The notes under the pieces are model-generated. The model was not told the DNA's origin, made no database searches, and saw only the letters and a list, made by a program, of their open reading frames with translations. A stretch of 64,000 nt of DNA from positions 2,132,211-2,196,210 of the forward strand of contig NZ_KB235922.1 of assembly GCF_000332195.1 (NCBI RefSeq). Direction: 5' to 3'. Source of the DNA: Pleurocapsa sp. PCC 7319. Lineage in GTDB: Bacteria; Cyanobacteriota; Cyanobacteriia; Cyanobacteriales; Xenococcaceae. A program made the position numbers and the translations under genes. Shown in pieces: positions 52,405-61,550 of this stretch (position 1 is the stretch's first letter; each line of letters opens with the position of its first letter).

Positions 52405-52641
52405 TATAGCCGTACAAAGTTACGTTAGGACAAGTTTATTTGATTGCTCGTAAGTAAAGGTGCGACCCCGCGTTATGCGGAGCGGTATCCTTTAGGGCGA
52501 CGTAAGGCGTTTACCCAGGAGCGTTATCTGGGCAAGGGAATGCGCGACCGAAGGAAGTCCTTTAGGGCACCTCCCGAAGGGTGAGTAACGAGTAACGAGT
52601 AACGAGTAATGAGTGTCCTAATAAAAGTTCGTATTGCTATA
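52405..52641. mobile_element. MITE family 1, copy 3 (expanded interior)
   Basis: A 237-bp element with the TATAGCCGTAC / GTATTGCTATA ends of the copies at 20876 and 32873. The interior is like copy 1 but contains at least three extra blocks: GCGGAGCGGTATCCTTTAGGG-type, ACCCAGGAGCG...CTGGGC, and GACCGAAGGAAGTCCTTTAGGG-type, which look like smaller palindromic repeats inserted into the MITE. Confidence 0.85.
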
Positions 52642-52769
52642 TTTAGAAATCAATAGTTTTATTGGTAGAAAATTTTTCACCAGAATATTCCGCAGACGCA
52701 AGAATCTAGTCCATAAAACAGGAGTATGTACGCCAGCGGATAGCCTAGTACAACAGCTTTTATTGATAT

Positions 52770-53156
52770 TTATTCTGATTGAGATTTCGCTTCATTACCG
52801 CTCTGCTCAACTTCCAGTACCTCTAGATCTTGTATATCTTGTATATCGATCGAAGTATTTTCTGGTAATCTTTCTTGAAGTTCAACACCTAATCTTTTGA
52901 TTTGGCGAATTGGTAAATTAGCGGTTAGAGCTGTCATACGATGATCGTTAGAAAGAGAAAATTCCATTTCGTCTCGATCCACTTCAACATAGCGAGCAAC
53001 CACATCCAAAATCTCTTCGCGCATTGCTGTCAACATATCTGGGTTGATCATAGCTCGATCATGAGCAATAATCAGTTTTAGACGACTTTTAGCGCGATCT
53101 CGGCTATTAGCATTTTTATTCCAGGGAAAAAGCATTTCCAGAAACCTTTTAATCAT
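52770..53156 (-). CDS. minE: Cell division topological specificity factor MinE
   Basis: Stimulates MinD ATPase and drives Min oscillation. The N-terminal membrane-targeting helix is MIKRFLEMLFPWN; DRAKSRLKLIIAHDRAMINPDMLTAMREEI contains the MinD-contact strand, and the C-terminal topological domain includes MEFSLSNDHRMTALTANLPI. The ATG at 53156 gives 128 residues and the usual family start; an ATG at 53174 would add six. The acidic tail after residue 100 is longer than in E. coli MinE. Last gene of minC-minD-minE. Confidence 0.93.
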   Translation of the reverse strand: MIKRFLEMLFPWNKNANSRDRAKSRLKLIIAHDRAMINPDMLTAMREEILDVVARYVEVDRDEMEFSLSNDHRMTALTANLPIRQIKRLGVELQERLPENTSIDIQDIQDLEVLEVEQSGNEAKSQSE

Positions 53157-53259
53157 GTTTAAGATTGTCTGCATTGGATAACACGAACATAATCTATAAG
53201 TGTTGTTTACAAAGAGGATTTAAGATTAGTGTTGTCTCAACCAAAATTAATTGTGCCAA

Positions 53260-54057
53260 TTAGCCACCAAACATCCGACGCAGACGAAACAAAAAATTAC
53301 CTTGATTTGCCATTAAATCGAGGTATGGCACTTTTTCTCCTTCTAAACGCCGAGCTATATTAACATATGCCATAGCCGGAACAGAATTATATTCTGCCAA
53401 CACTAGAGGTTCGCCTCGGTTGGTAGCCTCAATTACTTTTTCATCATCAGGAATAACGCCAATCAAAGGCACGCCCAATAATTCTAAAACATCCTCGACC
53501 CCCATCATCTTATTTTCTTCAACCATCAAGGGCTTAACCCGATTGATAATTAGACCAATTTTGTTAACTCCTTCTGCTTCCAAAAGTCCGATCACGCGAT
53601 CTGCATCTCGTACCGCAGCAACTTCAGGAGTAGTCACAATCAAGGCTTCTTGAGCGGCGGCAATGGCATTACGAAAACCTAATTCTATACCTGCGGGGCA
53701 ATCAATGAGAATATAGTCATAGCCTTTAGCTAAGGCAGTAGCTATTTTCTTCATTTGTTCTGGCTGAACTGATTCTTTATTTCGGTTTTGTGCCGCAGGT
53801 AGTAAAACTAAACCTTTAAGACGTTTATCTTTTACCAAGGCTTGAGCTAGCCGACATTCTCCAGCAAGTACGTCTATAGCAGTATAGACTACTCGCTCTT
53901 CTAGTCCTAGCAACAAATCCAAGTTTCTTAGTCCAAAGTCAGCATCAATGAGGGCTACAGAGCGATTTTGCTGGGCTAATGCCGCTCCTAAGTTTGATGT
54001 GGTGGTGGTTTTACCCACTCCTCCTTTGCCAGAAGTAACAACAATTATACGACTCAT
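53260..54057 (-). CDS. minD: Septum site-determining ATPase MinD
   Basis: A 265-residue membrane-associated ATPase of the ParA/MinD type. The deviant Walker A is SGKGGVGKTTTTSNLG (signature lysine present); switch motifs are ALIDADFGLRNLDLLLGL and YDYILIDCPAGIELG. The C-terminal amphipathic membrane helix is FLFRLRRMFGG. It recruits MinC to inhibit FtsZ rings away from midcell and is displaced by MinE. Lies 33 bp after minC and 103 bp before minE. Confidence 0.97.
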   Translation of the reverse strand: MSRIIVVTSGKGGVGKTTTTSNLGAALAQQNRSVALIDADFGLRNLDLLLGLEERVVYTAIDVLAGECRLAQALVKDKRLKGLVLLPAAQNRNKESVQPEQMKKIATALAKGYDYILIDCPAGIELGFRNAIAAAQEALIVTTPEVAAVRDADRVIGLLEAEGVNKIGLIINRVKPLMVEENKMMGVEDVLELLGVPLIGVIPDDEKVIEATNRGEPLVLAEYNSVPAMAYVNIARRLEGEKVPYLDLMANQGNFLFRLRRMFGG

Positions 54058-54090
54058 ACTGTTTGCTTACAATTTAGTTGGTTGCTGTAT

Positions 54091-54987
54091 CTATTTTGCT
54101 TGATTGTTATCGACCCATGCCTTCTTTGACGCCGAAAAAACATAAGTTTTAGCAAAATCCAGGGTATTTGCCAAACGAATTCCTTCGGTAGTCATGAAAG
54201 CTAACTCTGGTGAAAAACTACTTGGTCTCAATTTAGGTGGTCTCGCTACAACATCGGCAATACGCAGTTGAGTAAACTCCATTTGTAATGCTGCAATTCT
54301 AGATTGACGATTACCCTGGGCTCCTGCATGAGCAATACCTCTTAAACGTCCCCAGACTAAAATGTCCCCGGCGGCGATCGCTTTTCCTCCGGGATTTAAA
54401 TCGCCGCAAATGACAATTGTCCCTGGATGGCGTATTTCTATACCAGAGCGTACCGTACTTTGGATGTACAATGGCTCTGCTAAAATAGAAGGCTCAGTAG
54501 TAAGTTCTTCCAGGTCATCTCCTAAAGGTTGGCTAAGAGGAGTTTGCTGCACAGAATAGCCACTAGTAGCTGCGGCCACTGCTGTTTGTCGCCGATTAGT
54601 ATTAACTGTCTCGAGACAGAGTTTTACGTCATTGAGAGTTTCATCAATGGTTTGTAATTGTCTAGCGTCCAGCAGCCGATCCTTAGCAATCAAACACACT
54701 TTTGTTCCTACTTGCCAAGACTGCTCTTTGGTCTGTAAGAGATGTTTTAGTTCTTGCCACGTTTCTGACCACGGTAAATCAGAATTAATTTCCGCCTGAG
54801 TGGGCAGAACCAACAAAAGTCGATCGCCATCATTTTTGAGGCAGATTTGGGAATAACGATTTACTAAGGGAGACGGATCAATTAAATCGTCCATTTTATC
54901 TAGGGAGATAGTAGGCTCAAAAGTCATGCAACTATCCTGATCATCCTTAATACCCACTTTCTGGTTAGGTATGTTTTCTCGCTTCAC
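54091..54987 (-). CDS. minC: Septum site-determining protein MinC
   Basis: A 298-residue FtsZ antagonist. The C-terminal MinD-binding beta-helix is clear at about residues 185-290: IQSTVRSGIEIRHPGTIVI, GDLNPGGKAIAAGDILVWG, RLRGIAHAGAQGN. The N-terminal domain (about 40-140) is more diverged, with a cyanobacterial linker (NRRQTAVAAATSGYSVQQ) in between. The first 35 residues are acidic and poorly conserved; an internal start is possible. First gene of the minCDE run. Confidence 0.92.
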   Translation of the reverse strand: MKRENIPNQKVGIKDDQDSCMTFEPTISLDKMDDLIDPSPLVNRYSQICLKNDGDRLLLVLPTQAEINSDLPWSETWQELKHLLQTKEQSWQVGTKVCLIAKDRLLDARQLQTIDETLNDVKLCLETVNTNRRQTAVAAATSGYSVQQTPLSQPLGDDLEELTTEPSILAEPLYIQSTVRSGIEIRHPGTIVICGDLNPGGKAIAAGDILVWGRLRGIAHAGAQGNRQSRIAALQMEFTQLRIADVVARPPKLRPSSFSPELAFMTTEGIRLANTLDFAKTYVFSASKKAWVDNNQAK

Positions 54988-55017
54988 ATACTAGCGTAAA
55001 TTCCTATCGATCAAAGC

Positions 55018-56343
55018 TTAGGAGTTCCTTAAGCGATGCCAAGCAGCAACTAGACTATCTTGATTTCCCACGTTACCAGGAAACAAAACTACCGGTAAGT
55101 TAGGAAATTGAGGATGGGTTGGCTCTGTACGAATCACCGAACAGCCTGGTAAAATCTGTCCCACTAGTCTGGCTGCTCTTAAGTTTAGCCCGATACTGAG
55201 TACATCGTTAGAAGTAATACCTCCTTTACTAATTAAAAAACCAATTTCTGGTGGCAGACCTTTGACTACATCCATCAATAGAGCAGAGACTAATATACCA
55301 AACTGCAAGCGTTGTTGAATATCAGGGAAACTCAACTCCTCGCGACTGGTATAAACTACTGGAGTTTGCCCCTGGGTAAATACTCGCTTCACCGACTCGA
55401 GAGTTTCTCGTAAAATAGCAGTCCGCTCTTCGGGATCAGGGCGTAAACGCGCTACATCTACTTCAATACCCACAATTCCATCTTCTGTTAACAGTTGATT
55501 TAACTGTTGAGTAGTTTTTTGAACATGAGACCCCACCAAGATTACACCAGTTTTGTCAGTGGGTTTATAGTCTGCCATTTTTGTTGGTGGTACGGGCTGT
55601 TCTCCTAACTGCGCCAAAGAGGTTAATAAACTGGCAGCAGAACGAAATAAAAAGCGTTTACCCTCTGCTGATGTTTGTAAGATTGATTGAGCTAATAAAT
55701 CATAATCAGCTTGGGTTTCTCCATCGACAACAACACATTGATTACCTGTAAGTTGTAACAGGCGTTGACGAATTTGACCACTCCTGATATCTGCTAGAGA
55801 GAATTTAATTACTTCCTCAGCTGAAATTTTCCCTTGGGTTTTTTCCGCCACATAATTAGGTAGATAACTATAGCTATAGCCAAATACTGAATCCTGAGCA
55901 AATTCAGTTTCCGACACAGGAGTTTTAACTCCGTCGATTAATAGATAATGGGTACTGTCAACAGTAATTCTTCCCCCTTCAAAAAAAGCAGGGGTCAGAA
56001 AATGAGCATCAAAACCACCTAATTCATGAGCTATTACGTCCGTTTCAATAGGATAGTGTCCTCTTAACGTAGAGTCAGAACGACTTACTACCAAAAATTC
56101 TTCGATCTTCAATTCTGCGATCGCGATTTTCAGATTCTGACAAACTTCTTTGGTGCAGTCTGCTGCTTGCTCAGGACTCATCGCCCTAGTATTGCTTAAG
56201 ATAAACATAATAGGTACATCATCTTCTAAGCCTTGTTTGAGAGTCTCTACATCCCAATGCATCAGTAGTAAACAACTGTGTACCGTCTGTGAACCAGTAG
56301 GATCGTCATCGATAACTATAATTTTGGGCTGTGATAAATTCAT
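55018..56343 (-). CDS. Four-carbon acid sugar kinase family protein (DUF1537)
   Basis: A 441-residue two-domain kinase of the DtnK/OtnK/YgbK type, which phosphorylates four-carbon acid sugars or, in newer members, related hydroxy acids. The N-terminal domain has IVIDDDPTGSQTVHS and SRSDSTLRGHYP; the nucleotide-binding C-terminal domain has GFLISKGGITSNDVLSIGLN and VLFPGNVGNQDSL. The ATG at 56343 is preferred to a TTG at 56355. No epimerase, dehydrogenase or decarboxylase partner is adjacent. It lies upstream of minC on the same strand, 30 bp apart. Confidence 0.85.
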   Translation of the reverse strand: MNLSQPKIIVIDDDPTGSQTVHSCLLLMHWDVETLKQGLEDDVPIMFILSNTRAMSPEQAADCTKEVCQNLKIAIAELKIEEFLVVSRSDSTLRGHYPIETDVIAHELGGFDAHFLTPAFFEGGRITVDSTHYLLIDGVKTPVSETEFAQDSVFGYSYSYLPNYVAEKTQGKISAEEVIKFSLADIRSGQIRQRLLQLTGNQCVVVDGETQADYDLLAQSILQTSAEGKRFLFRSAASLLTSLAQLGEQPVPPTKMADYKPTDKTGVILVGSHVQKTTQQLNQLLTEDGIVGIEVDVARLRPDPEERTAILRETLESVKRVFTQGQTPVVYTSREELSFPDIQQRLQFGILVSALLMDVVKGLPPEIGFLISKGGITSNDVLSIGLNLRAARLVGQILPGCSVIRTEPTHPQFPNLPVVLFPGNVGNQDSLVAAWHRLRNS

Positions 56344-56605
56344 AATTTTTAACAAAATTTACATTTCTTTGTTTTTTTGCTCAATAATTCTAAATATTTT
56401 CTGTAGTTTGCTAAAACCACGTTAGAATGCTGGCAAAAATGTAATTTCAAGTCTTTGAAATCCGTTTAATTACTTAAGACGTATATCATTCAGGTGTCAT
56501 CAAAAAGTTTCCACATACAGAATTTAGATCCATAATTTAATTTCTCACTTATCACTTACTAGTCAATTACCAGGACGTTAAAGCCGTCCAGAGGAACTTA
56601 TTATC

Positions 56606-58939
56606 GTGCGTATACCCCTCGACTATTACCGAATTCTGAGTGTACCAATTCAAGCTAGTGCCGAACAATTAGAACAGGCTTATAGTGATCGCTTGCTACA
56701 AAAGCCTCGCCGTGAATATAATGAGCAAGCAATTTTGGCTCGCCAGGAGTTGATTCAACAGGCTTATCAAATTCTCACACATTCAGAACAGAGAGCAGCA
56801 TACGATGCGCAATTTCTGGTTAATTTGCAACCTTTAGAAACATTAGAGATAGCAGAGCAAGTAGAAACGGCAGATCCAGCAGTTGCCGACAATCCAAAAC
56901 CGAGCGAACCCTCGACAGTTAATCCCAGCATTGAAATTCCTGCATCACAGTTAGTGGGAGCATTATTGATTCTTCATGAATTAGGAGAATACGAATTGCT
57001 ACTTAAGCTAGGAATTGAGTCATTAAATAGCCGAGAGTTTAATGAACATCTTCGACGGCAGGAAAAAGCCATCAAGATTGCTACTAGAAAAAATATGATT
57101 CTTTCTATGGCATTAGCTTATCTGGAGTTAGGTCGGGAGCAGTGGCATCGACGAGAATATGAAAATGCAGCTTTAGCCGACCAAATGGGGTTAGATTTAT
57201 TAATTAAAGAAAATTTATTTTCTCAGGTACAAGAAGAATTAGAGCTAGATTTATATAAACTGAGACCATATCGAGTTTTAGAATTAATTTCCCAGAATCC
57301 AGCCGATTCTCCGGAAAGAGTACGAGCATTTAAGCTCCTCAGAGAGATGCTCCAACAACGCCAGGGAATAGAAGGGAAAGGAGAAGATCGCTCAGGTTTA
57401 AGTTTCGATCAGTTCTTATGTTTTATTCAGCAGCTTAGAACCTATTTGACTTCTGCAGAACAACAACAGTTATTTGAAGCCGAAGCTCAAAGTAATTCCG
57501 CGATCGCCAACTATCTAGCGGTCTACGCTCTCTTGGGACGAGGATTTAGCCTTAAACAACCAGAATTAATCCTGCGTGCTCAACGAATGCTAAATCTATT
57601 GAGTGAACGTCAAGATGTTGCCTGGGAACAATCTGTATGTGCTTTGCTTTTAGGTCATACAGACAAAGCCATCAGAAAATTACAAGATATTCAAGACCCA
57701 ACTAAGTTAGAGTTATTTAAGCAAAATTATTTAAACAATAACGATCTGTTACCCTCTCTTTGTTTTTACAGTGAACAATGGCTGCAAGAAGATGTTGTGG
57801 CTCAATTCCCTGATTTAAGTGCCTCTATAATTACTCTTAAAGAATATTTTGCGGATCGTGAAGTTCAAGCTTATTTAGAAGAATTAATTCCTGCAACTCC
57901 TGCTGTTGTCTCTGATAAGCGCCAAGCTCCCATTAGTAAAAGTAAGCAATCTGCAACTAATGCAACAGGAATTTTCTCCCGTTGGCGAAATCTATTTTCG
58001 ACCGAAAAAGTATTTTCAGCTAAAGCTAACACATCTGAGCACGCTGCCCAACCTGAAAGAGAGCTAGTTGGGGTAGGAGTAGGCGGAAACAGTCAAAAAA
58101 CTACCACCGCAAAGCGCAGTTATAACGACAATAATTTTTCTCGTCAGACTAAGCCCAAGTCTCGCCAAGCGTTGACCCAAAACCGTTCTACCCAGAAAAG
58201 GTCTTCTCCTAACCTGCCGCCTCAATCTCCTTCTTTGCCTTTGCAGCCACGAGCAACTAGGAGAGCTGTTCCCAGTTCGGTAATTCAGCAATATCAGAGT
58301 CAAAAAGTCAAGCAACGGCAAATTTCTCGTCGGCGTAAAAAACGGTCTAAAGCTACTCTAGTAAAAGGCTGGTTATTTATTATTGGCTTGGTTTTAGGTG
58401 TGGGCACAACTGGATTTATGGCGATGAGGCTATTTCTCAATCCTGAACCCAGAACCGCTAATAAAGCACAGTTAGCGATCGCGATTGGTCAACCGGCTGT
58501 AGAGTTATCTTCAGTTTCAGTAAAACCCGTTCCCACTAAACCGAAATTAACTTTTGACCAACAATCCCAACAGGTAATTCAACAATGGTTAACGAGTAAG
58601 TCTGCTGCCTTTGGTAAGGAATATCAGATTGAAAAGCTCAATAATATTCTGGCAGAACCACTATTAGGTACTTGGCGTAATCGTGCTGTAGCATATAAGC
58701 AGGGCGATTTTTATCGCGAATACGAACACAAGCTCAAGATGCGCTCAGCAACTATTAGTCAGAATGATCCTAATCAAGCAACTGTAGAAGCAGAAGTACA
58801 AGAGGTTGCTAAACATTATCAATCGGGACAATTGGATCAGACTCAATCCTATAACGATAACTTATTGGTACGTTATCAATTAGTACGTCAAGGGGAAAAA
58901 TGGTTAATCCAAGATTCTGAGGTATTAAAAACTTTATAG
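56606..58939 (+). CDS. ftn2: Cell division protein Ftn2/ZipN (ARC6 homologue)
   Basis: The cyanobacterial ancestor of plastid ARC6, which tethers the FtsZ ring to the membrane. 777 residues from a GTG start. A J-like domain covers about 1-70 (DYYRILSVPIQASAEQLEQAYSDRL, lacking the HPD motif), then a helical middle (about 110-430), a basic disordered linker (about 440-585), one membrane helix (about 590-610, GWLFIIGLVLGVGTTGFMAM) and a C-terminal IMS/DUF4101 domain (about 650-777). The minCDE operon lies 1.6 kb away, divergent, so septum-placement genes cluster here. Confidence 0.95.
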   Translation: MRIPLDYYRILSVPIQASAEQLEQAYSDRLLQKPRREYNEQAILARQELIQQAYQILTHSEQRAAYDAQFLVNLQPLETLEIAEQVETADPAVADNPKPSEPSTVNPSIEIPASQLVGALLILHELGEYELLLKLGIESLNSREFNEHLRRQEKAIKIATRKNMILSMALAYLELGREQWHRREYENAALADQMGLDLLIKENLFSQVQEELELDLYKLRPYRVLELISQNPADSPERVRAFKLLREMLQQRQGIEGKGEDRSGLSFDQFLCFIQQLRTYLTSAEQQQLFEAEAQSNSAIANYLAVYALLGRGFSLKQPELILRAQRMLNLLSERQDVAWEQSVCALLLGHTDKAIRKLQDIQDPTKLELFKQNYLNNNDLLPSLCFYSEQWLQEDVVAQFPDLSASIITLKEYFADREVQAYLEELIPATPAVVSDKRQAPISKSKQSATNATGIFSRWRNLFSTEKVFSAKANTSEHAAQPERELVGVGVGGNSQKTTTAKRSYNDNNFSRQTKPKSRQALTQNRSTQKRSSPNLPPQSPSLPLQPRATRRAVPSSVIQQYQSQKVKQRQISRRRKKRSKATLVKGWLFIIGLVLGVGTTGFMAMRLFLNPEPRTANKAQLAIAIGQPAVELSSVSVKPVPTKPKLTFDQQSQQVIQQWLTSKSAAFGKEYQIEKLNNILAEPLLGTWRNRAVAYKQGDFYREYEHKLKMRSATISQNDPNQATVEAEVQEVAKHYQSGQLDQTQSYNDNLLVRYQLVRQGEKWLIQDSEVLKTL

Positions 58940-59033
58940 AGTCACTTGAATTTTCTACCAACCTACTAACCTGAAGTTAAGAAAAGTATGTACGATCTTC
59001 AAGAATTTGAGGTGTTGCCAATTAAACTAAAAA

Positions 59034-59172
59034 TATAGCGTTTCTCAAATAAGTGAGGTACAAATATAAACTTAGTCAAAAACCTGAAAACCCCTATTCC
59101 CTATTCCCTATTCCCTATTTCCTATTCCCTGACTCCACCAAGGTGTATCTCATTAATACGAGAAACGCTATA
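59034..59172. mobile_element. MITE family 2 (TATAGCGTTTCTC ends)
   Basis: A 139-bp element: TATAGCGTTTCTC at 59034 and its exact reverse complement ending at 59172, with further inward similarity (AAGTGAGGTAC against AATGAGATACAC). The interior is a CCCTATT heptamer tandem repeat. It ends 38 bp before the Uma2 gene. As in family 1 the outermost bases are TATA. Confidence 0.85.
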
Positions 59173-59210
59173 GAAGTGCGATCGCTTCTTTGAAGAGCCG
59201 TAACATAGCC

Positions 59211-59819
59211 ATGCTGATTAACGAAAAATTACCATTAGATTTAGCCAAATTTGCTCAAGAAGACCAAGTGTTACATTTGTCTGGTGCGAGTTGGTCAGAC
59301 TATGAAAAACTAGAATCTCCTGAATATAGTCAATATTTAATTTCTTATTTTGACAATCAAATAACAATTATGTCGCCAGGGAGAAACCATGAGAGAATCG
59401 CTGAATTAATTGGTATTTTGATTGAGGCTTATTGTGAAAAAATAGATCTTCTCTATTTCCCTTTTGGGAGCACCAGGCTTAAAGAAGGAGAGCAAGTAGG
59501 AAAAGAACCAGATACAGGTTATGCGTTTGAAGTTGATAAAGAACATCCAGATTTAGCGGTAGAGGTAAATTTTACTAGCGGGAGTATTAACGATCTAACT
59601 AAATACAGGTATCTAAAAATTAAAGAAGTTTGGCTGTGGCAAGATCTAGAGATTAAATTTTATTATTTAGACGATGGTAGCTATCGACAAATAACCGCAA
59701 GTTTTGTCCTGCCAGGTATTGAAGCAGAAATACTAACTAAATACCTCCATAGAGGATTTAAAGAAAGTCCTCTAAATATAAAAAAAGATTGGCTAATAGC
59801 TAACCCTGAGGATAATTAA
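59211..59819 (+). CDS. Uma2-family (DUF820) putative endonuclease
   Basis: A 202-residue PD-(D/E)xK-fold protein of the Uma2 family, hugely expanded in cyanobacteria. ISYFDNQITIMSPGRNHERIAELIGILI contains the family P-x3-H-E segment; the catalytic site is GKEPDTGYAF ... HPDLAVEVNFTSG, where the usual second motif is PDLAVEV(L/I). The ATG at 59211 was chosen over a TTG at 59190. The biological role of the family is unsettled; nuclease activity is inferred from fold. Confidence 0.85.
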   Translation: MLINEKLPLDLAKFAQEDQVLHLSGASWSDYEKLESPEYSQYLISYFDNQITIMSPGRNHERIAELIGILIEAYCEKIDLLYFPFGSTRLKEGEQVGKEPDTGYAFEVDKEHPDLAVEVNFTSGSINDLTKYRYLKIKEVWLWQDLEIKFYYLDDGSYRQITASFVLPGIEAEILTKYLHRGFKESPLNIKKDWLIANPEDN

Positions 59820-60015
59820 GTTATGGTCTTTTGTTTAATTTTTCTTAGATCAGCCTTAGTCTCTTTTACGTCATTTTTAATTAAGGCAATCCTTTTCCCA
59901 TTAAAAAAGTAGTAAGTTAGGTTTTTACGCCAAATTATAGAGTATAGAAATGACTCGAAGACGATAAAATAGTTTTGTCACTGTCAAAAAATTAATTAAC
60001 AAAGGATAATACCTA

Positions 60016-60789
60016 ATGCTTTCCTCTCTAATTGCTGACTTTCGCATCATCTTTGAACGCGACCCAGCCGCCCGCAATTGGCTAGAGGTTTTAGTCTGTT
60101 ATCCTGGCTTACAGGCTCTTTTTTGTCATCGCTTCGCTCATTGGCTGTATAAAGTTGGGATTCCATTCTTTCCGCGATTGATTTCTCATCTTGCTCGCTT
60201 CTTTACAGGTATTGAGATTCATCCAGGGGCACAGATTGGACAAGGAGTATTTATCGATCATGGTATGGGAGTTGTCATCGGAGAGACAGCAATCATTGGC
60301 GATTATTCTTTGATTTATCAAGGAGTTACTTTAGGAGGTACAGGCAAAGAAACAGGTAAACGCCACCCTACTTTAGGAGAAAATGTGGTTATTGGTGGTG
60401 GTGCCAAGGTTTTAGGTAATATTCAAATTGGTAATAATGTTCGCATTGGTGCTGGCTCAGTAGTCTTAAGAGATGTACCTTCCAATTGCACTGTAGTAGG
60501 TATTCCTGGGAGAGTGGTTTACCGCTCAGGAGTTAAGGTAGAACCTTTAGAACATGGTAATTTACCTGACTCTGAAGCAGCAGTTATCCGTACTTTAGTT
60601 GATCGTATTGAATCTTTGGAGCAAGAGGTCAAGCAACTTAGACACTCTGAATCTCAAAGTAAGTCCTTGATGGCAGCGGTATTATCAGAGTCTAATGAAT
60701 CCCAAAATTGCGAAGTAGTCAAAAATAGCTGCTTATTGCGAGATAAGGAAATTAGAGAGTTTTTAGGTGAAGAGTTGTTGAACGGTTAA
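60016..60789 (+). CDS. cysE: Serine O-acetyltransferase
   Basis: Makes O-acetylserine for cysteine synthesis. 257 residues: an N-terminal helical domain ([28 protein letters not shown]) and the left-handed beta-helix with hexapeptide repeats ([49 protein letters not shown]). His residues for catalysis are at HPGAQ/DHGMG. The C-terminal extension after residue 175 (coiled [18 protein letters not shown]) is longer than in short plant-type forms and is common in cyanobacteria. Single gene. Confidence 0.95.
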   Translation: MLSSLIADFRIIFERDPAARNWLEVLVCYPGLQALFCHRFAHWLYKVGIPFFPRLISHLARFFTGIEIHPGAQIGQGVFIDHGMGVVIGETAIIGDYSLIYQGVTLGGTGKETGKRHPTLGENVVIGGGAKVLGNIQIGNNVRIGAGSVVLRDVPSNCTVVGIPGRVVYRSGVKVEPLEHGNLPDSEAAVIRTLVDRIESLEQEVKQLRHSESQSKSLMAAVLSESNESQNCEVVKNSCLLRDKEIREFLGEELLNG

Positions 60790-60900
60790 TTATTAACCAC
60801 TAACCGATACTTGAAAAGATATATTTACTTAACGACGATTCCATTTAGACCTAATTTTCCTCATAATATTGTTTTAACTAACAAAATTTAGCTAAGAAAA

Positions 60901-61413
60901 ATGAATTTCAAAACTATTTGGCAGTCACTATTGGCTATTGTGGCTTGCGGTGCAACTTTTACTGTTGCTCTGATTTTGGCAGTATCTCTGTATGTCTCAC
61001 CTGCTTGGAGTGCGGACTACAATAAACAGGTGTTAACCGATACAGATTTTTCCCATCAAGATTTAACTGATGCCAGCTTTGACCACACAAATTTGAGAGG
61101 CAGCGATTTTAGCTTTTCTAATTTATCGGGGGTCCGTCTTTTTGGGGCTAATTTATCCAGGGCTAATTTGGAGGGAGCGGATTTAAGCAACGCTAGTTTG
61201 GAATCTGCTCGTCTAACTCGATCTAATCTGACCAATGCAATTTTGTCAGGAGCATACTTGACTAATGCCATGTTACAGGAGGCGACTATTACCGGAGCTG
61301 ACTTTACTGGAGTTTTAATGAGTCCGATAACAGAAAAACAGCTATGTAAAGTTGCTAGTGGTACCAATCCCACCACAGGAAGAGATACTAGAGATACTCT
61401 GTTTTGTCCCTAA
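60901..61413 (+). CDS. Exported pentapeptide-repeat protein (lumenal or periplasmic)
   Basis: A 170-residue protein with an N-terminal signal sequence (LLAIVACGATFTVALILAVSL, likely cut at PAWSA near residue 38) and about 17 consecutive A(D/N)LxX pentapeptides (LRGSDFSFSNLSGVRLFGAN). The C-terminus EKQLCKVASGTNPTTGRDTRDTLFC carries two cysteines, typical of thylakoid-lumen pentapeptide proteins where they form a disulfide. No partner gene is evident. Confidence 0.85.
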   Translation: MNFKTIWQSLLAIVACGATFTVALILAVSLYVSPAWSADYNKQVLTDTDFSHQDLTDASFDHTNLRGSDFSFSNLSGVRLFGANLSRANLEGADLSNASLESARLTRSNLTNAILSGAYLTNAMLQEATITGADFTGVLMSPITEKQLCKVASGTNPTTGRDTRDTLFCP

Positions 61414-61550
61414 CCAATTAATAACTAGTCTCAGGTTACAGCTAATAGTCTCCGCAATTTCAACCCTTACCGCGAAAATTTATCTCAATGGTGCTTTAAA
61501 ATCAAATGGATGAATCGTTCTAATCTGCATTTAGTCAAAGATTATTAACT

